Of a DNA stretch of 28,097 nt, positions 22,178 through 28,097 are shown piece after piece. The stretch is from Candidatus Caldilinea saccharophila (GTDB lineage: Bacteria; Chloroflexota; Anaerolineae; Caldilineales; Caldilineaceae): positions 1 through 28,097 of the forward strand of contig JADJVW010000042.1 in NCBI GenBank assembly GCA_016710365.1. The letters run 5' to 3'. Below the pieces are notes generated by a model. It made no database searches and was not told the origin of the DNA. It saw only the letters and a program-made list of their open reading frames with translations. Every line of letters begins with the position of its first letter. The first letter of the stretch is position 1. Position numbers and translations under genes: made by a program.

Positions 22178-22218
22178 TAAAATAGCGAAGCCGAACAGCG
22201 CTACGAACGCTGCCCGGC
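22178..22218 (+). promoter_or_regulatory. Second HNH promoter-hairpin leader
   Basis: TAAAAT (22178-22183) as a -10, then CGAAGC and a near-perfect hairpin at 22190-22218: GCCG and CAGCG pair with CGCTG and CGGC (loop CTACGAA). CTCTGACCA follows, and then the AAGGAG ribosome-binding site and ATG at 22250. It shares TA-AATAG, CGAAGC, GCGCTA and CCTCT-ACCA with the leader of the HNH gene at 20184. Confidence 0.6.
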
Positions 22219-22249
22219 CTCTGACCAATCTGACTATTAAGGAGTCATC

Positions 22250-22882
22250 ATGGCTATGCGAAAGCATATCGCAATTGGATCTCAAATCGGCTGGTGGACT
22301 GTTCTTGGCCCCGGGGATGTAATCAAAATTGGCAAGAAATGTCCGCAGCAAAGATCTAGACTGTTGGTGCAATGCGCGTGCGGCACCGTGAAGAATATTT
22401 TGCCAATACAACTTCGCAATCGGAAGTCCAAAAGTTGCGGATGCAAACAAACCAGCCTCTAAAGCGAACTGTCCACGGCCACACGGTCAACGGGAAGAGT
22501 CACGTTTATCAGATCTGGGCTGGCATGCTTTCCAGATGCAAAAACAAAGTGCGATCTTCAGGAACTACGGGCGCGAGGGATTTCCGTTTCTGCGACCGAT
22601 GGTTAAGTTTGAGAATTTCTTGATGACATGGCGAGAACCGATGCGCCGGCTTGACACTGGATCGAATCGACAACGATCTTGGCTATGCCCCAGCAATTCC
22701 GCTTGGGATTTCGTGAAGAGCAGTCGAAACCGACGGAACAACGTGAGGGTGGATACGTCCCGAGGGCGGATGCTTCAGATTGATATTGCAAGAATCGCTG
22801 GAGTTAGACAAGCGTCATGGACCGTCGCATGAAACGAGGATGGACTGGAGAACGGCTGTTTTTCGCCATTGAACAGACATAG
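22250..22882 (+). pseudogene. Frame-shattered HNH homing endonuclease
   Basis: The same treble-clef HNH family read over at least four frames: IGWWTVLGPGD...LLVQCACGTVKN...SKSCGC (zero frame to 22462), then KSHVYQIWAGMLSRCKNK, then NYGREGF and FENFLMTW, then LDRIDNDLGYAPA with SRNRRNNVRVD, and MKRGWTGERLFFAIEQT to TAG at 22882. All expected motifs are present, but no single frame spans them. It sits in opposite orientation between the lysozyme and spanin genes, its 3' end overlapping the lysozyme 3' end. Real decay or assembly indels are both possible. Confidence 0.8.
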
Positions 22883-23500
22883 GGACGCTTGGTCAGCGTC
22901 CGTCAAAACGCAGCCCCCATCCGCCGCGTCGACGTAAGCCTCTGACGCGCCGATTACGCTGATCACGTATTTTCGATTTTGCTGCCAAGACACTAGAAGG
23001 CGATCAGACTTATCTGCAACGTTCGCAAACCAACGAGTTTCGTCACAGTGCAAGTCCATCGCGCAAAGCGTGATCTCGCGTTGAAGCGTCGCCGGCGAGC
23101 CGTTATATCCGGCGAGCGAAAAATACCCCGCGCTTGGCCTGGTTCGATTCGGCTTGAATCGAGTGTAGGTTTCCTTGAGCAGCGTCGCGGCGGCGAGCAT
23201 TGACCAGCGCGGATCGAACAGGTCCACCGGCCCGATATCGTAGATGCGGGACAACGCTGCGCCGGTACGTGGCATTACTTGCATCAGTCCGGACGCGCCA
23301 ACCGGCGATACTGCATCCGGGTTCCATCTCGACTCGACGTAGGCCATGCCAGCCAGCGTCGCGATCGGAGCATCAAGGCCCCAAACCGAGTACGCAATGC
23401 GCGTCAGATCACGACGGTACTGCTCCGCTTGCGGCGGGATCGACTGCGCCGACGCGAGGACAGGCAACAGGCAAAGGATCAGACAGCCAAGGCGATGCAC
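22775..23500 (-). CDS. Lytic transglycosylase (phage endolysin)
   Basis: A 241-aa secreted peptidoglycan lyase. From GTG 23500 it has a short signal sequence (VHRLGCLILCLLPVLASA) followed by AYVESRWNPDAVSPVGASGL and MQVMPRTG, the catalytic Glu and the conserved S-x-x-G-A-x-G-L-M-Q-V-M-P motif of the SLT transglycosylase family. The start overlaps the holin-like stop. The C-terminal ~20 residues lie under the convergent HNH gene and look unlike the rest, so the insertion has probably altered the tail. Confidence 0.88.
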   Translation of the reverse strand: MHRLGCLILCLLPVLASAQSIPPQAEQYRRDLTRIAYSVWGLDAPIATLAGMAYVESRWNPDAVSPVGASGLMQVMPRTGAALSRIYDIGPVDLFDPRWSMLAAATLLKETYTRFKPNRTRPSAGYFSLAGYNGSPATLQREITLCAMDLHCDETRWFANVADKSDRLLVSWQQNRKYVISVIGASEAYVDAADGGCVLTDADQASLCLFNGEKQPFSSPSSFHATVHDACLTPAILAISI

Positions 23501-23766
23501 AGCGCCGTGATCCCCATCAGCCATGCCTTGCAAACCATCAGCACGCGCTCGTCGTCTGTCGGGATGACGCGATAGGCCATCTTGTACGCGGCGTACCCGA
23601 GCCATAGCCCGAGCGCGACAAGCCCGATCTTGCGCCCGATCGTTCCGGCCTGCGAGGGCCAAATCCCAATGATGACTCCAAGCAGCACGACGCCAACGAC
23701 AAGCGCCGGGAATAGGCGGGTCTTGCTTGCTGCGACGATGCTTGACTTGACGTCAGCCGCCTTCAT
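23479..23766 (-). CDS. Putative holin, three TM helices
   Basis: A 95-aa protein with three hydrophobic segments: LFPALVVGVVLLGVIIG, IGLVALGLWLGYAAYKMAY and AWLMGITALCIALAV. Its size, topology and position just before the transglycosylase fit a class-I-like phage holin, which times lysis. It starts at 23766 with ATGA overlap of the 24-aa gene and overlaps the endolysin start. Confidence 0.75.
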   Translation of the reverse strand: MKAADVKSSIVAASKTRLFPALVVGVVLLGVIIGIWPSQAGTIGRKIGLVALGLWLGYAAYKMAYRVIPTDDERVLMVCKAWLMGITALCIALAV

Positions 23767-23837
23767 CTCCGCCACGCATCAAAAAACGCGATCAGCACCA
23801 TCCGCCAGAGCAGGATGTAGATCGTGAGCCCGCTCAT
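23763..23837 (-). CDS. 24-aa membrane microprotein
   Basis: A frame starting MSGLTIYILLWRMVLIAFFD and ending AWRR: one hydrophobic segment with a basic end. Both ends overlap neighbouring genes by ATGA, so it is coupled into the lysis cassette. It could be a holin antagonist or a translational coupler; its function is unproven. Confidence 0.55.
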   Translation of the reverse strand: MSGLTIYILLWRMVLIAFFDAWRR

Positions 23838-24022
23838 CGCAGCCTCGGCAGGCCGTCGATCGGCACGACGCCAAGATGCTCGAGCAGCATCATGATCGCG
23901 ATCAGCGCGAACACAATCATCGCAATCGTCTGGAAGGGCGGCGGCAACGGGATCAGCGTGATCACCCAGTAGATAAACCCCAGAACGATGACGAGAATCA
24001 GAAGTGAAATCAATGTGCTCAT
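23834..24022 (-). CDS. Thivi_2564-like small membrane protein
   Basis: A 62-aa protein with two hydrophobic helices, LISLLILVIVLGFIYWVITL and TIAMIVFALIAIMMLLEHLG, around IPLPPPF. This matches the Thivi_2564 family of small phage membrane proteins found in lysis regions. Start at 24022 by ATGA overlap. Confidence 0.75.
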   Translation of the reverse strand: MSTLISLLILVIVLGFIYWVITLIPLPPPFQTIAMIVFALIAIMMLLEHLGVVPIDGLPRLR

Positions 24023-24444
24023 GACTGCTTCAGGCAACGAACGCCTGTCGGCGGATACCGCGACCAGACCGACGAGTCATAGACCCACATGCCGGACGGC
24101 GCGTGGCAGATCATCGTCACGTCCGGCGGAAGATCGGCAAATGGCGCGCACGGCTCGCTCGCCCGCGCATTCGTCGCGAAGTACAGCACCGCGAACAGGA
24201 TGATGGCTGCAAGGCCAAACAGCGCCGCCACCGCTTTCGGATTGTCTCGCCATCGGCCGGACTTGTTCTTCTCGATCGCATTTTCGACGCTGCGCTTGCC
24301 CGCTTCGATCTCCGCATCGAGCTTGAGCCGCAAGTCGTCGCGCTCTGCCTTCAGCCTGCTGATCGTCGCGCCATACATCGCAGACGCCTCGCGCTTGCCT
24401 TGCTCGATTGCCGCGTCCATTGCGGCTTTCGTGATTTGTGCCAT
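24019..24444 (-). CDS. Membrane protein with N-terminal coiled coil
   Basis: A 141-aa protein. A helical, charged N-terminal half (about 1-65) is followed by a TM helix (AVAALFGLAAIILFAVLYFA, about 71-90) and a periplasmic tail with three Cys. A membrane-anchored accessory protein of the lysis or virion region. Function unknown. Confidence 0.68.
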   Translation of the reverse strand: MAQITKAAMDAAIEQGKREASAMYGATISRLKAERDDLRLKLDAEIEAGKRSVENAIEKNKSGRWRDNPKAVAALFGLAAIILFAVLYFATNARASEPCAPFADLPPDVTMICHAPSGMWVYDSSVWSRYPPTGVRCLKQS

Positions 24445-24977
24445 GCGCTACCCTCGAACGAAATTAGAAACTCCCTCGCCGGCCTGTCCGTGCGCCAGTA
24501 CGCACCGGGCTTCGTTGGCCGGATGAAAAACGGTTGCAGTATCTCGACTTTGATCGGCCAGACTTGGTGGATCGGATTGCAGACATAGTGCAGCACCGTT
24601 TGCCACGTTGCCGGTCCCGGCTGCGCTCCCAGCGGGACAACGAATGCGATTCTCGTCTCGCCCGGGCTTGCCGCATCATCCGCCACGATCTGCGAGGGCG
24701 TGAGGTACACATTATCAAGCGGCCATTTGTACCCATCGCCGTCGATGATTTGCCGGTTTGACTCGACCGTGCATTGCCTCGACGTATCGCGGCGAACCGC
24801 GATCCGCATGTGGACAACCTCGCCAGGAGCCGCGTCTGTGACCTCAATCATTTTCAGGATCTGCACGGGCGGCTCACGATCCAGTGACCACCATGCAGCG
24901 ACCACCATCAACGCCACGACAATTACATACGGAATCCATATGAATTGCTCGGCGAACCGGCTTGTTCGCTTCATCAT
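24351..24977 (-). CDS. Membrane-anchored phage protein, C-terminus uncertain
   Basis: ATG 24977 overlaps the previous stop. A TM helix, IPYVIVVALMVVAAWWSL (about 13-30), is followed by a ~150-aa β-rich domain (PVQILKMIEVTDAAPGEVVH..., PIKVEILQPFFIRPTKPGAY). The open frame continues 94 nt into the next gene (24444), with an unlikely Arg/Lys-rich tail, so the real protein probably ends near 24460-24450 and a frame change may be present. Function unknown. Confidence 0.6.
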   Translation of the reverse strand: MMKRTSRFAEQFIWIPYVIVVALMVVAAWWSLDREPPVQILKMIEVTDAAPGEVVHMRIAVRRDTSRQCTVESNRQIIDGDGYKWPLDNVYLTPSQIVADDAASPGETRIAFVVPLGAQPGPATWQTVLHYVCNPIHQVWPIKVEILQPFFIRPTKPGAYWRTDRPAREFLISFEGSAWHKSRKPQWTRQSSKASARRLRCMARRSAG

Positions 24978-25168
24978 TTCAGAAACTTTATCTCGACGAA
25001 CTGTTTCGCCGCCGCGAACAACCCCACCAACGCCGCTAGCCACGGGGTCCATTTCCATAACCCCTCCCGAAACCGTTTTCTCGAACGCTCGCGCTCAAGC
25101 ATGTCGCGAATCTCGCGCAACTCGCGATCCCGCAATGGCGGCTCTCGCTCATGATCATCTGTATCCAC
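24974..25168 (-). CDS. Small basic membrane protein
   Basis: A 64-aa protein from a GTG. The charged N-terminal half (EREPPLRDRELREIRDMLER) is followed by a TM helix (WTPWLAALVGLFAAAKQFVE). Its stop overlaps the next ATG. A 72-nt gap separates it from the gene before, with no gene seen. Function unknown. Confidence 0.6.
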   Translation of the reverse strand: MDTDDHEREPPLRDRELREIRDMLERERSRKRFREGLWKWTPWLAALVGLFAAAKQFVEIKFLK

Positions 25169-25240
25169 TAGCGACTGCCCGGTCAGCGAAGCCGGTTTGC
25201 CGGTTTTGCTCTGCGCCGAACTCGTTTGCGGAAACGAAAT

Positions 25241-25576
25241 TCAAGAGAATTCCAGCCGCTTTAGAACAACGACGTAACCCTGCGTTGTCTTGATATCCGT
25301 CGCGCCGCTGAACTCTGCTTCGACCTGCAAGATCAACCGGCGCCGCGCAAACGAGGTTGCAGATGCCGGCAGGTCCGAACCCGGAACGATGAACACTGTC
25401 GTCGAAGCGGGCGTCGGAACGTCTACGATATCGCTGACCGCGACTTTGGTGTAATGGTCGAAGACCTGATATCGAACAGCCGTAGGCGTTTCCGGCACGA
25501 CATCGAAGTCGTGCCACGGGATGGTTACTTGCGCCGCGTCGCCTTCGAGGACTGCAATCTCTGGCATCTCAAGCAT
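25241..25576 (-). CDS. Minor virion-like protein
   Basis: A 111-aa β-rich protein (PEIAVLEGDAAQVTIPWHDF, YVVVLKRLEF), typical of small phage structural or adaptor proteins. It starts inside the end of the upstream repeat protein (25569). No specific family was recognised. Confidence 0.6.
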   Translation of the reverse strand: MLEMPEIAVLEGDAAQVTIPWHDFDVVPETPTAVRYQVFDHYTKVAVSDIVDVPTPASTTVFIVPGSDLPASATSFARRRLILQVEAEFSGATDIKTTQGYVVVLKRLEFS

Positions 25577-27037
25577 CTTCGCACTCCGTGATTTCGATAG
25601 TAGCCGTGCGACCGGCAATCGATATGTCTGCACTGCGGCCCGCGATTGTCATAACCGCCGTTCGCCCGGTTATCGACAGCGGCCCACAATGCCCGAACGT
25701 CGGCATCGTGTCAGCCATCGTGTCCAGCATCGCCAGGAACTCGTCGAGCGAGGCGCGAGCCAGGGCAAGCACCTCGTCCGACTCCGCGACGTTGAGCACT
25801 TCCACCATCGCCCCATCGAGCACAGCGGACTGCTCCGGCGCCACATCATCCGGAACAAGACTTTCCGGCACGCCCTCGTACAGCACGGCGGTATCGGCCC
25901 ACGCATCCGCGCAAGCGACAGACTCGTCTAGTGCCTCATTGATTGTGACCGGAGCGCCGACAACCTGATCAGTAATCGTCCGATGTCGCGACCGACTCGA
26001 CAATCGCTTCGCCGACCGTCGCTGTTGCCGCAAGCGCATCGCCCGGTGCCGCCGAGTCAGCAAACGCAGCGACAACGACAAGCGTCGCCAACATCTCGTC
26101 CGCAAGGGCAGCGGTTTCCTCGATCGCTGCCTCGCTGATCAGCCCGCCGACCATGCTGTCCAGCGGCGCGATTGTCTCCTCTAGCGGCGAGCCGACAACA
26201 ACTTGAGTCGATGGATCATCCGACACGCTGATCGATTCGGACAGGTCTTCCTCGACGATCGCTGGCGCTCCGACCACCGTGTCGAAGTAATCGTCGCCAG
26301 CCGTGGCCGAATCGCCCGATGCTTCGGCAACGACGATGCCATTCGAGAGACTGTCGCCCGCTATCGAGATGTCCGATATCGCTTCAGATGCGACGATCGA
26401 GTCGGCTATCGACTCGCCGGTAACCGCCGACTCATCGATCGTACCAACTGAAACAACGGCATCGACAGAGTAAGCGTCGCCGGTAGCGACCGATTCGGAC
26501 ATCGCGTCCAACAGCACTACGGAAGCCGCGACATATTCGCACCATCCGTAGATCGGATCGCCGAACTCGTCAACTAGCGTGTCGCCGAATTCATCGACCA
26601 GCAGACATGGTTCGGTGGATTCTGAAACGATCAGTGCTTCGTTAATCGTTTCCTCAATCGCGGCAACAACCTCCGAGTCGCTGTATGTGTCGCCAGCCGT
26701 GGCCGAATCGCCCGATGCTTCGGCAACGACGATGCCATTCGAGAGACTGTAGCCCGCTATCGAGGTGTCCGATATCGCTTCGGATGCGACGATCGAGTCT
26801 GCTATCGACTCGCCGGTAACCGCCGACTCATCGATAGTACCAATGAAACAACGGCACCGACAGAGTAAGCGTCGCCGGTAGCGATTCGGACATCGCGTCC
26901 AACAGCACTACGGAAGGCGCGACGTTTTCGAACAATCCGTAGATCGGATCGCCGAACTCGTCAACTCGCGTGTCGCCGAATTCATCGACCAGTAGACATG
27001 GTTCGGTGGATTCTGAAACGATCAGTGCTTCGCGCAT
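25569..27037 (-). CDS. Repetitive acidic virion protein, frame-shifted copy
   Basis: The start MREALIVSESTEPCLLVDEF (ATG 27037) leads into an extended run of S/A/D/E repeats (for example ESIADSIVASEAISD and EASGDSATAGD), the kind of low-complexity, repeat-rich protein found in phage tails. About 350 bp is tandemly duplicated. The first copy has 4-nt and 1-nt deletions (near 26880 and 26845) that break the frame; the second copy restores it. A further shift near 25980 leads to VVGAPVTINEALDES and the end ...SITGRTAVMTIAGRSAD to 25569. The complete product would be ~490 aa. Confidence 0.6.
26293..27031. repeat. Tandem ~350-bp direct duplication in a virion gene
   Basis: Nearly identical copies at 26293-26640 and 26689-27031, offset 396 to 391 bp and separated by 48 bp of unique sequence. 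Differences include a 4-bp deletion (GACC) and a 1-bp deletion, which break the frame of the copy at 26689-27031. Within the copies are shorter repeats of about 20 codons. Confidence 0.85.
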
Positions 27038-27615
27038 GAGACGACGGCCCACTTCGCATCGTCGCTGACGTTGCCGCTCCATGGCCCGAATGTTTGCAGC
27101 GGCTCGTCGAACTTGGCGATGACGCGCCCATCGTTCGTGACAACGTTCCACAGTCCGACTTCGCGCGATCCGGCGAAGAACATCGCCTGCGGGTCGGTCG
27201 GATGCCAGCGACATTCCTGAAAGCCGAATTTTGCTGCATATGGAAGCGCGCGAAGGTCTCGGCATTGACGAAGATGAAGCTCGGCGATTTGCCGCGATTG
27301 AGCAGCGCGAGGATTGACTCGTCGCAGTTCCACGCGCCGACGGTCGAGTATTGATGCCGCACCGTTGCGCCCCATGCGAGCGATGGTGTCACCGGTACGA
27401 CGATGCCTGCCGTCGACGGTGTAGGGGCTGGCGCGGGCTCTGGAACAGGAACAGGAACAGGCTCTGGTGACGGGGATGGCGTGGGTTCTGGAACAGGGAC
27501 GGGCACAGGCGTCGGTGCGCTCTCAAGTGCCGAGACACGAGCCGCAAGGCTCGCCACTGCTTGCGTCGTCGCCGCGTTGACAAGTTTCTCAATCTCGGGA
27601 CTGAACGCTACTCAT
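27022..27615 (-). CDS. Virion protein with Pro-rich linker, frame broken
   Basis: From a probable ATG at 27615, a helical start (SPEIEKLVNAATTQAVASLAAR) needs one frame change near 27600 to join it. A Pro-rich linker (PVPVPVPEPTPSPSP...) and a β-rich domain (SLAWGATVRHQYSTVGAWNC) follow, then another frame change near 27250, then AKFGFQECRWHPTDPQAMFF and LWNVVTNDGRVIAKFDEPLQ to TGA at 27022. The W/D-G-rich C-terminal part resembles a β-propeller or tail protein. Its architecture mirrors 20847-21410. Confidence 0.6.
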
Positions 27616-27619
27616 CAGG

Positions 27620-28097
27620 TTAACTGCTCGCAGACAACCAGACCCGCGCCTCCCAAAAAATGTTCTCGGTGTCATTGTTGTTCTTGATTCGACCTCGGAT
27701 CTCATGGTTCGGGGACGACGAAACGCGATAGGCATCGACCACGACAGAGATGTCTGCAATATTGGCCAGCTTGTCAACTACGACAAAATGCGCGACGGGG
27801 TATCCAACGTCGGGGCTGTGATTGACCCAGATGTCGCACATACGCACGTATTCGTCATCACGATAAATCGTCAACTCTGCCTTGAATGCACATCGATAGT
27901 TGCTGATCGAATTGCGGCCCCACTGCACAAAATCCGCTTCCGCCGACGGCGCGAGCGTTCCGCTTGTATACAGCATCCCACGATCCCCGGGCCGCTGATA
28001 GACGATATTGCTATACCCGCCGATATTGTCGAAACTCGACAGCAGGAAATAATTCCCCGTAATCTCGTTCCCCGGCGCACGGTCAGCGGTGATTTTC
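27620..28097 (-). CDS. Virion protein, C-terminal part (runs off the right edge)
   Basis: The frame is open from the right edge: KITADRAPGNEITGNYFLLS, SIVYQRPGDRGMLYTSGTL and on to the stop at 27620 (FWEARVWLSASS). β-rich and Asn/Ser-rich, as in tail-fibre or baseplate-associated proteins. The start is outside the window. Confidence 0.65.
   Translation of the reverse strand, partial: KITADRAPGNEITGNYFLLSSFDNIGGYSNIVYQRPGDRGMLYTSGTLAPSAEADFVQWGRNSISNYRCAFKAELTIYRDDEYVRMCDIWVNHSPDVGYPVAHFVVVDKLANIADISVVVDAYRVSSSPNHEIRGRIKNNNDTENIFWEARVWLSASS

Overview
The window reads as part of a tailed-phage (Caudoviricetes) genome or prophage. It is gene-dense, moderately GC-rich, made of short genes joined by ATGA/GTGA stop-start overlaps, and carries virion, lysis, replication and recombination genes. 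The gene families (ERF recombinase, YqaJ exonuclease, DUF1364/YbcO-like, gp49-like, Lar-like zinc ribbon, Ead/Ea22-like, Thivi_2564-like membrane protein) suggest a proteobacterial host, probably betaproteobacterial (Burkholderiales); this is inference. A CI/Cro-like regulator is present, so a temperate phage is possible, but no integrase or att site was seen.

Layout. A divergent switch at about 12.09-12.22 kb separates two early operons. The leftward operon (12.09 to 2.94 kb, minus strand) encodes the HTH regulator, a coiled-coil protein, an SF2 helicase interrupted by an intein, a Toprim primase, a ~435-nt gene-free and highly structured stretch, a run of small coupled genes, a DNA methyltransferase, a DUF1064-like nuclease, an HNH endonuclease and several small proteins. 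It ends at a strong intrinsic terminator (2858-2884). After it come a virion protein, a small HNH gene and the start of a further gene cut by the left edge. The rightward operon (12.22 to 20.05 kb, plus strand) carries many small accessory genes and a recombination module (DUF1364-like, ERF, YqaJ exonuclease, SSB-like), plus a G-rich hexanucleotide repeat gene. From the right edge back to 20.85 kb, minus-strand late genes encode virion proteins (one with a ~350-bp tandem duplication), membrane proteins, a holin candidate, a lytic transglycosylase, an Rz-like spanin and a proline-rich protein. If the genome is circular or circularly permuted, both minus-strand late blocks would belong to one leftward late operon.

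Mobile elements are prominent. There are six HNH genes: 60-362, 4645-5361, 9167-9817, 14167-14712, 20184-20878 and 22250-22882. Four share one architecture (N-terminal treble-clef plus HNH). One lies out of frame inside the helicase intein. Two others carry a shared promoter-hairpin leader.

A caution: at least eight otherwise recognisable genes are broken by one- or two-base frame changes, including primase, spanin and virion genes, while others (helicase, methyltransferase, ERF, YqaJ) are intact. This pattern fits uncorrected indels in a long-read or metagenomic assembly at least as well as real decay. Frame-based novelties should be read with that in mind.
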